A stretch of DNA of 39,272 nt from Alphaproteobacteria bacterium (GTDB taxonomy: Bacteria; Pseudomonadota; Alphaproteobacteria; Sphingomonadales; SMXR01), in NCBI GenBank assembly GCA_030634465.1, contig DAOWAS010000005.1:1-39272 (forward strand). Direction: 5' to 3'. Of the stretch, positions 8,051 through 15,211 are shown in pieces. Numbering within the stretch: position 1 is the stretch's first letter; the number at the start of each line of letters is the position of its first letter. The position numbers and the translations under genes are program-made. Below the pieces are notes generated by a model. That model did no database searches. It worked only from the letters and a program-made list of their open reading frames with translations, and was not told the origin of the DNA.

Positions 8051-8983
8051 ATGGATAATAAAGATAAATATAAAAAGGTAGCTTACTATCCAGGTTGTGC
8101 GCTGGAGGGAACCGCGCACGCCTATGACAGTTCAACAAGAGAAGTTGGCAAGGCATTGGGTTTGGAGTTGGAAGAGGTTGAAAACTGGAACTGTTGCGGT
8201 GCAATGGAAGTTAAAAACGTAGACACCAAGTTGCAAACATATCTGTCTTCACGGGTGCTATCTATTGCCGCTAATGAAATGAAGCACGATGTGGTGATGG
8301 CGCCATGTAACGGTTGTTATCATAATTTGAAAAAAGCCGAGTATGACCTTGCTGAGGATGATGCATCGGTTGAGGTGGTGGAAAAGCTGTCTACAAAGGC
8401 TGGTCACGAAACGTACAAAGCAGGACAAATAGAAACTATTCATGCGCTGGACTGGATTAAAAAAGCTGTTGGCGAAGAAGAGTTAGAGAAAAAAATCGAG
8501 AACTCGTTACAAGGTCTGAAAGTAGCTAACTATTATGGTTGCATGTACACCCGCCCAAGGCATATTTTCCCTGAAAAAGACCAAGGTGAGGGAAGTGAGA
8601 GCATTGATAAGCCCCATTATATGGATGATCTTTTAGCTGTAGCTGGTGCTGAGAATGTTGAGTTCCCACTAAAAACAGCGTGTTGTGGCGGTGCGCACAC
8701 ACTATCTGATAGCGATATGTCCACCAAGCTGGTGTTGAACATTTTGCAAGCGGCTGAGGCATCAGGTGCTGAGGTAATAGCAACCGAATGCCCAACTTGC
8801 CACAGTGGTTTGGAAATGCACCAAGTGAGAGCCGAAAAAGAACTTGGCATTAAAACCAATGTTAAAATTATGTATTTTACGCAGTTGCTAGGCGTTGCTT
8901 TAGGTATGAGCAAAAGAAAAGTAAGCATTCATGAAAATGTTTCTGACGGCTCCAAGCTACTTAAAGAAAAGGGTATTGGGTGA
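8051..8983 (+). CDS. hdrB2: sHdrB2, second CCG-domain subunit of the sulfur-oxidising Hdr-like complex
   Basis: This 310-residue protein has two canonical CCG domains. The first comprises YYPGC, NWNCCGA and APCNGCYHNL. The second comprises YYGCMYTRP, TACCGGAH and TECPTCHSG. This pattern binds the noncubane iron-sulfur clusters that handle disulfide or sulfur chemistry in HdrB. It follows sHdrC2 closely after a GGAG site. Its stop overlaps the start of the next gene by four bases (GTGA), linking that small gene to the complex. Confidence 0.92.
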   Translation: MDNKDKYKKVAYYPGCALEGTAHAYDSSTREVGKALGLELEEVENWNCCGAMEVKNVDTKLQTYLSSRVLSIAANEMKHDVVMAPCNGCYHNLKKAEYDLAEDDASVEVVEKLSTKAGHETYKAGQIETIHALDWIKKAVGEEELEKKIENSLQGLKVANYYGCMYTRPRHIFPEKDQGEGSESIDKPHYMDDLLAVAGAENVEFPLKTACCGGAHTLSDSDMSTKLVLNILQAAEASGAEVIATECPTCHSGLEMHQVRAEKELGIKTNVKIMYFTQLLGVALGMSKRKVSIHENVSDGSKLLKEKGIG

Positions 8984-9396
8984 GAAGCTTCGAAGATATA
9001 GAGCAGGCAATTGATGCTGCACAGAAGTCTGAAGAACCAATAAGTTCTGCTAAAGTCCTGCTTGAGGCAGGAGAAGATGTGATGGAACAATGGGTTAGTG
9101 CGCATGATGGTGAGCCAACCCAAAAAGAAAAAGAAGGCTTCAGACTGTTAGCCCTGCACCGCCAAGGGGCAAAGGGTGAACCAAGTTTTAACGCTTGTCG
9201 TGAAACTTGCCGAGAGCTTGTCTATTATTATAATCTTATTACATTAGATAAAAGCCATGAAGATGTTGCCAAACGGGTAGTTATGATGGCATTAGTAGCT
9301 AAACACCTGCTATATTTTGTTAGTGGGAAGATGATCGAGAATGAGTTGGGCGGCTTTTGCTGCGCTTCCAAGCCACTACGTGCCAATATGAATTAG
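8980..9396 (+). CDS. Uncharacterised 138-residue protein coupled to sHdrB2
   Basis: I do not recognise this protein. It begins at a GTG overlapping the sHdrB2 stop (GTGA), so translation is coupled. It lies between sHdrB2 and lbpA. The sequence is soluble and helical and has two cysteine pairs: C73 and C77 in NACRETC, and vicinal C127 and C128 in GGFCCAS near the C-terminus. Those cysteines could carry sulfur or bind metal, but that is inference from composition and location. The central VVMMALVAKHLLYFVSG stretch is hydrophobic, though too short to assert a membrane anchor. Confidence 0.82.
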   Translation: MRSFEDIEQAIDAAQKSEEPISSAKVLLEAGEDVMEQWVSAHDGEPTQKEKEGFRLLALHRQGAKGEPSFNACRETCRELVYYYNLITLDKSHEDVAKRVVMMALVAKHLLYFVSGKMIENELGGFCCASKPLRANMN

Positions 9397-9423
9397 CTGC
9401 GTGGCGACAAGAATTATAAGTAA

Positions 9424-9446
9424 AAATTAACATTGCTAGTTAATTT
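9424..9446. promoter_or_regulatory. Perfect 8-base inverted repeat upstream of lbpA
   Basis: AAATTAAC (9424-9431) and GTTAATTT (9439-9446) are exact reverse complements with a seven-base spacer. The element sits 27 bases before the lbpA ATG and fills most of the gap after the previous gene. It could be an operator, a transcript-processing site or an mRNA-stabilising hairpin that sets a separate level for LbpA. Confidence 0.4.
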
Positions 9447-9473
9447 AAGAAGAAAACAAAGAGGGTCAAAATT

Positions 9474-9917
9474 ATGACAGATGTTCGCGGGTGCCACTTA
9501 CCAGATGAGTTGCTTTATGATGTTGCAAACCATATTTGGTTTACCGAAGTTGGCGATGGCACGGTTAAGCTTGGCATGACCACAGTTGCAACAGCACTAG
9601 CTGGGCAATTGGTAGCATTTACACCAAAAAAGGTGGGACGTTCTGTTAAGCCTGGCAAGTCATGCGGCACAGTAGAAAGTGGCAAGTGGGTTGGCCCTGC
9701 CAAATCTGCGGCTGGTGGCGAAGTGTTGGAAGTTAATACCGCCCTTGTTGATAAGCCTGATATGGCAAATGATGACCCTTACGGCGATGGCTGGATGGTA
9801 ATTCTTAAGCCAGATGATTGGGATAGTGTTAAGCCTACGCTGACACCAGGTACGGAAGTTACCGCACCTTACGAAGCAAAAATGGATGAAGACGGCTTTG
9901 CTGGATGTGGCGGCTGA
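9474..9917 (+). CDS. lbpA: Lipoate-binding protein LbpA (GcvH-like) of the sHdr pathway
   Basis: This 147-residue protein has the biotinyl/lipoyl-domain fold of glycine cleavage H protein. K71 in ESGKWVGP is the expected lipoylation site. The flanks differ from GcvH (GWMVILKPDDWD, then a C-terminal GFAGCGG with C145), and no glycine-cleavage genes are present. Placed at the end of the sHdr genes and with dedicated ligase and radical SAM genes upstream, it fits LbpA, whose swinging lipoyl arm carries sulfur substrate during oxidation by sHdr. A ribosome-binding site (AGAGGG) precedes the ATG. Confidence 0.93.
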   Translation: MTDVRGCHLPDELLYDVANHIWFTEVGDGTVKLGMTTVATALAGQLVAFTPKKVGRSVKPGKSCGTVESGKWVGPAKSAAGGEVLEVNTALVDKPDMANDDPYGDGWMVILKPDDWDSVKPTLTPGTEVTAPYEAKMDEDGFAGCGG

Positions 9918-9928
9918 TAAGAGGTTTG

Positions 9929-9944
9929 AGGTCTGGATAGACCT
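9929..9944. repeat. Hairpin between lbpA and the ArsR-type regulator gene
   Basis: AGGTCT, loop GGAT, AGACCT gives a six-base-pair perfect stem extended by two G-T pairs. There is no T-run, so it is at most a partial terminator or RNA stability element, or else an operator for the regulator that starts 24 bases later. Confidence 0.35.
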
Positions 9945-9967
9945 TGTGAATATGTGTTTGGGGAATA

Positions 9968-10321
9968 ATGATGAGTGATGTAGCTGAAGCCATGCCAATG
10001 GAAATGGATATTGACGCGTTGAAGGCCAATGCAAAAAATGCAACTGGTCTTTTGAAAACCATGGCTAACGAATGGCGTTTGCTAATACTTTGCCAATTGG
10101 CAGAGGGCGAGAAAAGTGTTGGTATTTTAGAAGACCTTATCGGTCTTTCACAATCTGCTTTGTCACAGCATCTGGCAATTTTACGCAGAGAAAATTTGGT
10201 TAAAACCAGACGCTCTGCCCAAAGCATTTATTATTCTCTGTCTAGCAATGAAGCCGAAGCTGTAATGGCAACGCTGTATTCTCTTTTTTGCGACCCTGAA
10301 ACCTGCGGGTCAGGCAGATAA
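9968..10321 (+). CDS. ArsR-family repressor, SqrR/BigR/sHdrR-like persulfide sensor
   Basis: This 117-residue winged-helix protein has the recognition helix SQSALSQHLAILRRENLV (about 61-78) and the following wing TRRSAQSIYYSL. It lacks the usual metal motif of ArsR/SmtB. It has C42 in LILCQL and C108 in LFCDPE, the two positions that form the sulfur-sensing pair in SqrR, BigR and YgaV, plus an extra C113. Such proteins derepress sulfide- or thiosulfate-oxidation genes when the cysteines become bridged by sulfane sulfur. In sHdr organisms, ArsR-type regulators control sHdr and Sox genes. The start is ATG at 9968 or, equally possible, ATG at 9971. The target sites are not known; candidate inverted repeats are listed separately. 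Confidence 0.88.
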   Translation: MMSDVAEAMPMEMDIDALKANAKNATGLLKTMANEWRLLILCQLAEGEKSVGILEDLIGLSQSALSQHLAILRRENLVKTRRSAQSIYYSLSSNEAEAVMATLYSLFCDPETCGSGR

Positions 10322-10327
10322 TATTTG

Positions 10328-10687
10328 CTACAGGCAGTGAAGAAGAACTTTGCGGCGTAGCTGGTTGAAGTTTTGCCAAGATGAAAACACAGACTCTTTG
10401 TCTTCTGTTCCAGTTTGATGCTCGAAAAAGATATTAATAAATGCCTCTAAGGGTTCTTTCAGCTCAAACGTTCTGAGGTCGCCTTTTGTCCAGCCAATTA
10501 CCATTCCTGCCTTTTTAAATTCATCTAGGTTTGAGGCTGTTTTTATAAGCGCAACCAGTTTTTCCAGACGTGCAATATCTTCACGAAGAAGCTGGCTTTC
10601 AAACATACTGTCCTGAACTTCGAGCTTTTGTTTAAGGTGAGTGATAAGAAACAATTTTAAAATCCTTGAAAAAGTTTCATTAGCCAT
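10328..10687 (-). CDS. Uncharacterised 119-residue protein
   Basis: I do not recognise this protein. It is helical, with a middle segment rich in charged residues (LLREDIARLEKLVALIK) that could form a coiled coil, and it has no signal peptide. It converges on the regulator gene with a six-base gap and diverges from the DUF442 gene. No clear ribosome-binding site precedes the ATG at 10687, and the start codon lies inside an inverted repeat (10679-10694). It may be a real orphan gene; I give it moderate weight because the frame fills the gap exactly and no other frame codes there. Confidence 0.55.
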   Translation of the reverse strand: MANETFSRILKLFLITHLKQKLEVQDSMFESQLLREDIARLEKLVALIKTASNLDEFKKAGMVIGWTKGDLRTFELKEPLEAFINIFFEHQTGTEDKESVFSSWQNFNQLRRKVLLHCL

Positions 10688-10694
10688 TGCTAAT
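10679..10694. promoter_or_regulatory. Inverted repeat over the start of the 119-residue gene
   Basis: ATTAGC, CATT, GCTAAT is a perfect inverted repeat covering the start codon of the minus-strand gene. It lies in the divergent region shared with the DUF442 gene. It could occlude the start codon in mRNA or act as an operator. Confidence 0.3.
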
Positions 10695-10768
10695 ATGATT
10701 AAACATACTATCTATATAGCTTCAAGAGATTAAATAAGCACTACTGTTCTAAAAATTAGGAGGCGGAA

Positions 10769-11194
10769 ATGACCAATATAGCACAAATTACCGATAACTA
10801 TTCAGTTGCCCCTCAGCTTACTGCGGCTGACTTTGCCACCATTGCGGAGGCTGGATATAAAACTGTTATAAATTTTCGTCCTGATGCAGAAAAGCCGGGC
10901 TATATGAGTGCTAGTGAAGCCCAAAAGCTGGCAGAAGAAAAAGGCTTGGCTTATTACCATATTCCAGTGCCCATGAACGGCCTTACAGCTGAGCATATTA
11001 AGGGTTTGAAAGATATTATCGCCCAAACCAATGATCCAATTTTAGCCCACTGTGGAACTGGCAAAAGAGCTTCTGTGGTATGGGCCTTTGCCCATGCTAG
11101 CGAAGGTGACATAGATAATATTGTGTCGTGTTGTGCCAAGGCTGGGCATAATATTGCTCCGTTACGCCCTCAACTACAGGGAATGAAGGGCTAG
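10769..11194 (+). CDS. DUF442 (TIGR01244) phosphatase-like protein, Blh N-terminal type
   Basis: This 141-residue protein belongs to the DUF442 family, which has a tyrosine-phosphatase-like fold. The P-loop is HCGTGKRAS, with C95 as the nucleophile and R100 as the loop arginine. The N-terminus has ITDNYSVAPQLTAADF and VINFRPDAE, typical of the family. DUF442 is the N-terminal domain of Blh, which is encoded with BigR in sulfide-detoxification operons. Here it stands alone near an SqrR-like repressor. It may therefore act on persulfides or be a small phosphatase; the substrate is not known. A strong AGGAGG site precedes the ATG. Confidence 0.88.
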   Translation: MTNIAQITDNYSVAPQLTAADFATIAEAGYKTVINFRPDAEKPGYMSASEAQKLAEEKGLAYYHIPVPMNGLTAEHIKGLKDIIAQTNDPILAHCGTGKRASVVWAFAHASEGDIDNIVSCCAKAGHNIAPLRPQLQGMKG

Positions 11195-11244
11195 CTTAGC
11201 TTTTACGCCATTTGTTAATACAAAATTTTCTTTTCTATGTTGTT

Positions 11245-11266
11245 CTGAAAGTGGTTAAACTTTCAG
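11245..11266. repeat. Perfect 8-base inverted repeat downstream of the DUF442 gene
   Basis: CTGAAAGT (11245-11252) and ACTTTCAG (11259-11266) flank a six-base loop GGTTAA. It lies 51 bases after the DUF442 stop. GGGTGC follows instead of T residues, so it is a weak terminator at best; it may instead be an operator for the kinase gene. Confidence 0.45.
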
Positions 11267-11275
11267 GGTGCTGTT

Positions 11276-11298
11276 GAATTTCGCATATTTAGAAATTC
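11276..11298. repeat. Inverted repeat GAATTTC-N9-GAAATTC upstream of the kinase gene
   Basis: The seven-base arms are exact reverse complements separated by nine AT-rich bases (11283-11291). It is the second of three inverted repeats within 90 bases. Confidence 0.4.
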
Positions 11299-11314
11299 GG
11301 TGGATTAGTTTTTA

Positions 11315-11331
11315 AATCTAAGTAGTAGATT
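11315..11331. promoter_or_regulatory. Inverted repeat AATCTA-N5-TAGATT before the kinase start
   Basis: The perfect six-base arms with a five-base spacer sit 13 bases before the GTG start. It shares TAGATTA with the repeat upstream of dsrE (2562-2575). A common regulator, possibly the SqrR-like protein, is conceivable but unproven. Confidence 0.4.
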
Positions 11332-11344
11332 AGGGTCGATTTTT

Positions 11345-13120
11345 GTGGAAAAACCAGTGGGCATAAGAGCAAGAGTTGCTCTTTTAATGACAATGTTTAC
11401 GGTGGTGGCGGCTGTTTCCATGGCTGGTGTTGTCTACTTCTTGTATACCTCAGCCTTGGATGTTGAAAAAGACCACCTTTCAAAAATTGTCGACAGGCAG
11501 GCGGTTATTCTTAATGCCATTAGCGACCAAAACAGCCACGATAGTGTGGTAGCCAGTATAATTTCACCACAAGGTGGAGCGTATGGTTATGGGGGCTTTG
11601 CCGACACTGGCGAGGTGGTCGTAGGCAAAAGATCAGAAGACACAATTCTATATTATTGGTCAGAAAAACAATCAGACCAAAGCACATTAGATAATAGATT
11701 AAGCAGGGTTGTTCCTTGGCAATCTGGTTTGGCAGAACCGTTGCGCCGCGCACTTAACGGCGAGCAAGGAACCATGCTAGGCAATGACTATATGGGGCGC
11801 ACCGTTATTGCCGCTTATGCCCCTACAGCGGGCGGTGTTTGGGGTGTTGTTGCAAAATTAAATCTGGCAGAGGTTCAAAAACCATTTTTCCATGCTGGTC
11901 TGATAGTGGTTGGCAGCATAGTTGCCATTATGCTTTTGGGTTATTTATTGTTTAGAGCTTTATCCCATCCTTTTGTCGAGCGCACTAAGGTTGAAAAAGA
12001 GCTTATCGATAGTAAAAAGCAAATGGAGTTTGTTTTAGATAATACCGCAGATGGAATTATTTCCATGGCGGCAGACGGAACCATTTTAACCTTTAACCGT
12101 GCCGCAGAAAAAATGTTCCGATATTCCTCTGATGAGGTTTTGGGTAAAAACATTGCCGTTTTAATGACAGGCTTTGATGCTGACCGTCATGGTGGCTATG
12201 TAGAAGGCTACATGGAAACACGTTCCAAAAAAATTATTGGTATCGGCCCGCGTGAGGTAAATGGTGTTCGTAAAGATGGCTCTCTTATTCCTATTGACCT
12301 TGCTGTTAACGAAATTAAAGGCGTGGATAAGACTATTTTTGTGGGAAGTGTTCGTGATATTTCAGAACGTATTGTGCAAAGAAAACGCATTCAACGTTCA
12401 CAAAAAATAGAGGCCATTGGTCAGTTGACCAGGGGCGTTGCCACAGATTTCAATAATATCCTTATTAACATTCAGGAAAATTTGGATTTGCTTGAGGGTA
12501 AGCACGGCAGAGACAGCCAGTCGCTTGAATATATTCAAAGTGCGAATAAAGCGTCAAAACACGGTGTTGAAATGATCCAAAGGCTTTTGGCCTTCTCAAG
12601 GCGTCAGCAGTTAACGCCTGAGTCTATAAACATTAAAGATGTTATTACCGACACAGTTAAGCTGGCAGAGCCATCACTTGGCCCCAAAATAGAAGTTAAT
12701 CTGGATGTGTCCCGCGATTTGTGGAGCATTGTGGCTGATAAGGGGCAGTTGGAAAATACCTTGCTAAGTTTATGCCTGAACTCAAGAGACGCCATGCCTA
12801 GTGGTGGAGTTTTATCCATAAAGGCAGAAAACCTAATGCTAAATAAAGAAGATGCGGACAAAAAGTCAGTTATGCCCGGTGAGTATATTCGCCTGTGCGT
12901 GAATGATAACGGTATTGGTATGACCGAGGGTATCGTGGATAAGGTTTTTCAACCATTTTTCACCACAAAGGATTTTGGCAAAGGCTCTGGTCTGGGTTTA
13001 AGTATTATTCATAGTTTCGTTCATCAAACTGGTGGCACGATTGCTTTGCACAGTGAGGTTGATAAAGGTACAGAAGTTGAGATATTGCTTCCAAGACACG
13101 GACAGGTATCCCTAACCTAA
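11345..13120 (+). CDS. Orphan membrane PAS sensor histidine kinase lacking the phosphoacceptor histidine
   Basis: This 591-residue protein has a membrane segment at about 12-34, a periplasmic sensor region of about 145 residues, a second membrane segment at about 184-206, and a PAS domain at about 222-338 (FVLDNTADGIISM...FVGSVRDIS). A HisKA-like dimerisation helix follows at about 350-420. The HATPase domain has the N-box LCLNSRDAMPSGG, G1 box NDNGIGM, F-box FQPFFTT and G2 box GKGSGLGLS. In the H-box, family members read GVAHDFNN, but this protein reads GVATDFNN, so T367 replaces the phosphorylated histidine. The ATP site looks intact. No response regulator is adjacent and there is no receiver domain. 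It may act as a partner or pseudokinase. The start is a GTG at 11345 after AGGG. Confidence 0.88.
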   Translation: MEKPVGIRARVALLMTMFTVVAAVSMAGVVYFLYTSALDVEKDHLSKIVDRQAVILNAISDQNSHDSVVASIISPQGGAYGYGGFADTGEVVVGKRSEDTILYYWSEKQSDQSTLDNRLSRVVPWQSGLAEPLRRALNGEQGTMLGNDYMGRTVIAAYAPTAGGVWGVVAKLNLAEVQKPFFHAGLIVVGSIVAIMLLGYLLFRALSHPFVERTKVEKELIDSKKQMEFVLDNTADGIISMAADGTILTFNRAAEKMFRYSSDEVLGKNIAVLMTGFDADRHGGYVEGYMETRSKKIIGIGPREVNGVRKDGSLIPIDLAVNEIKGVDKTIFVGSVRDISERIVQRKRIQRSQKIEAIGQLTRGVATDFNNILINIQENLDLLEGKHGRDSQSLEYIQSANKASKHGVEMIQRLLAFSRRQQLTPESINIKDVITDTVKLAEPSLGPKIEVNLDVSRDLWSIVADKGQLENTLLSLCLNSRDAMPSGGVLSIKAENLMLNKEDADKKSVMPGEYIRLCVNDNGIGMTEGIVDKVFQPFFTTKDFGKGSGLGLSIIHSFVHQTGGTIALHSEVDKGTEVEILLPRHGQVSLT

Positions 13121-13208
13121 TAATTCATACAACCGAACACTTTCATATAAAATTACCTTGAACTTAGCTCAATGCTTTGAAACACTGTCTTTTCAAGAAG
13201 GTGGGGAT

Positions 13209-14348
13209 ATGTCTCAAGAAGAAAATGCATTAGTGGTTAAAGAAGACCCAGCTCTACTGGAAATTGATTTCCATGGAGACATGCTTATCGGCCGTGCCGC
13301 TGAGATTGAAGCCCAGCTTAAGAAATTCCAAGGCAAAAAACACAGATCCGCTATGGCTATTGTTGACCTGTCCAAGGTTACAAGTGCCGATACCGTTGGT
13401 GCATGGCTTATATATAAAACGGTTAAAGATATAAAAAAATATGTAGCAAAGGTTCATGTTCGTGGTGCTAGCCCAGATGTTGAAAGTCTTTTGCTGCAAA
13501 TTGAAGAAAATGACCAGCCGTTTGTGCCGCCGCCACCTCGCTTAAACGCAGTGTTAACCCAGTTGGAAGATGTTGGTCTGGCTACGGTAAGAATTGTTAC
13601 TGAAATGGGCAAGTTCTTGGGTTTTATGGGCTTGGTAACCACAAGGCTTGCTGGTGCATTTAAAGACCCAAAAAGAATTCGTATTGTGCCTCTGGTTTAT
13701 CAGATGGAGCATGTGGGTCTAAAAGCACTTTCTATAATTGGTTTGATGTCGTTTCTAATTGGCGCGGTTATTGTAAACCAAGGGGCTATTCAGCTTAGGC
13801 AATTTGGCGCTGAGGTTTTTGTTGTTGATATGCTGGCTATAACCCAGTTGCGTGAGCTAGGGGTGCTGTTAACCGCCATTATGGTCGCAGGGCGTTCAGG
13901 CAGTGCCTTTACCGCACAAATTGGCAGTATGCGTGCCAACGAAGAAATAGAGGCCATAGAAACCATTGGCATGCACCCCATTGATGTATTGGTAATTCCA
14001 CGGCTATTGGCACTGGTTTTAGTTCTGCCCATACTGGTGTTTTATGCTGATATCATGGGTTTGTTGGGCGGCGCGCTAACCGCATGGATAACCCTAGATA
14101 TTTCACCGGGTGCATTTGTGCAAAGGTTTCAGGAAGCGGTTGTGGTCAGCACCTTTATGGTTGGTCTTATTAAAGCGCCATTTTTTGCCGCTGTAATAGC
14201 GCTTAGCGGGTGTTTTGAAGGCATGAGCGTTTCAGGCAGTGCCGAAAGTGTGGGGCGGCACACAACCAGATCAGTGGTGCAGTCAATTTTCTTGGTGATA
14301 GTGTTAGATGCATTTTTTGCTATGTTTTTTACAGCATTGGATTGGTAG
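13209..14348 (+). CDS. mlaE: MlaE-type lipid ABC transporter permease with N-terminal STAS domain
   Basis: The first about 105 residues resemble a STAS domain (FHGDMLIGRAAEIE and VDLSKVTSADTVGAWLIY), like MlaB fused to the permease. The rest is an MlaE permease with LVYQMEHVGLKALSIIG, GSAFTAQIGSMRANEEIEA and about five hydrophobic segments. It belongs to the inner-membrane complex that moves phospholipids between the inner and outer membranes. I chose the ATG at 13209, preceded by AAGGTGGGG, giving 379 residues; a longer frame opens at 13158 but lacks such a site. The permease, ATPase, MCE and lipoprotein genes follow each other in order. Confidence 0.93.
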   Translation: MSQEENALVVKEDPALLEIDFHGDMLIGRAAEIEAQLKKFQGKKHRSAMAIVDLSKVTSADTVGAWLIYKTVKDIKKYVAKVHVRGASPDVESLLLQIEENDQPFVPPPPRLNAVLTQLEDVGLATVRIVTEMGKFLGFMGLVTTRLAGAFKDPKRIRIVPLVYQMEHVGLKALSIIGLMSFLIGAVIVNQGAIQLRQFGAEVFVVDMLAITQLRELGVLLTAIMVAGRSGSAFTAQIGSMRANEEIEAIETIGMHPIDVLVIPRLLALVLVLPILVFYADIMGLLGGALTAWITLDISPGAFVQRFQEAVVVSTFMVGLIKAPFFAAVIALSGCFEGMSVSGSAESVGRHTTRSVVQSIFLVIVLDAFFAMFFTALDW

Positions 14349-15146
14349 TTGGTGGAAAAAAGCAAAATTGATAATAGCGACAAAGACGATAACCCTGTTG
14401 TTGAGGTTAGGGGGTTGGTCACACGCTTTGGCATGAACACAGTGCATGACAATTTAGATATTAAAATGCGCAGAGGTGAAATTCTCGGCGTTGTTGGCGG
14501 CTCTGGCACTGGCAAGTCAGTTTTATTGAAAGCCATTTTGGGAATAATTAAACCCGCCGCAGGTAAAATTGATATTTGGGGGCAAGATCAGGCTGAGTTA
14601 AGTTCTAATGAGCTTATTTGCGAGAGAAGGCGGCTTGGTGTTTTGTTTCAGGATGGTGCGCTGTTTTCGTCATTAAGTGTTGCGGGTAACGTTCAGGTGC
14701 CCCTGCGGGAACATTTCAATATGTCACAACAGTTAATGGATGAAATATCTGCCATTAAAATTAGCATGGCGGGTTTGCCGCCTGATGCCGCACCTAAAAT
14801 ACCCGCTAGTTTGTCTGGCGGTATGCGTAAGCGTGCTGGCTTGGCGCGGGCACTTGCACTTGACCCGCAAATATTATTTTTGGACGAACCCACAGCAGGG
14901 CTAGACCCAATTGGCGCGGCAGCGTTTGACCAGCTTATTTTAAAATTGCGTGATACATTGGACTTGTCTGTGTTTCTTGTAACCCACGATTTAGATACAT
15001 TATACACTATTTGTGATAGGGTTGCGGTGCTGGCTGAGGGTAAGGTAATAGCGACCAAACCAGTCCACGAGTTAGAGAAGTTAGACCATAGTTGGGTTAA
15101 AGAATATTTTCGTGGCCCAAGGTCACGCCTTGCAAAAGAGGGTTGA
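14349..15146 (+). CDS. mlaF: MlaF-type ABC transporter ATP-binding protein
   Basis: This 265-residue ATPase has Walker A GGSGTGKSV (50-58), the signature LSGGMRKRAG and Walker B ILFLDEPTAGLD, followed by a VTHDLDT H-loop. It powers the lipid transporter. The gene begins directly at the mlaE stop. The start is TTG at 14349 or GTG at 14352, both without spacing from mlaE, so translation is probably coupled. The signature LSGGMRKR is characteristic of Mkl/MlaF-type importers rather than drug exporters. Confidence 0.94.
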   Translation: MVEKSKIDNSDKDDNPVVEVRGLVTRFGMNTVHDNLDIKMRRGEILGVVGGSGTGKSVLLKAILGIIKPAAGKIDIWGQDQAELSSNELICERRRLGVLFQDGALFSSLSVAGNVQVPLREHFNMSQQLMDEISAIKISMAGLPPDAAPKIPASLSGGMRKRAGLARALALDPQILFLDEPTAGLDPIGAAAFDQLILKLRDTLDLSVFLVTHDLDTLYTICDRVAVLAEGKVIATKPVHELEKLDHSWVKEYFRGPRSRLAKEG

Positions 15147-15211
15147 TGCTATTTTAATACTAGTTATGAACCAAGGCTCAGTTACAAAATAAGGCAAAGA
15201 GGCATAAATTT

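Noticed and set aside
9474-9917. LbpA as glycine cleavage H protein GcvH
   Set aside because: No gcvT or gcvP nearby, C-terminal cysteine tail and sHdr context favour LbpA.
9968-10321. ArsR protein as an arsenic or metal sensor
   Set aside because: The ELCVCDL-type metal motif is missing and the two-cysteine SqrR/BigR pattern is present.
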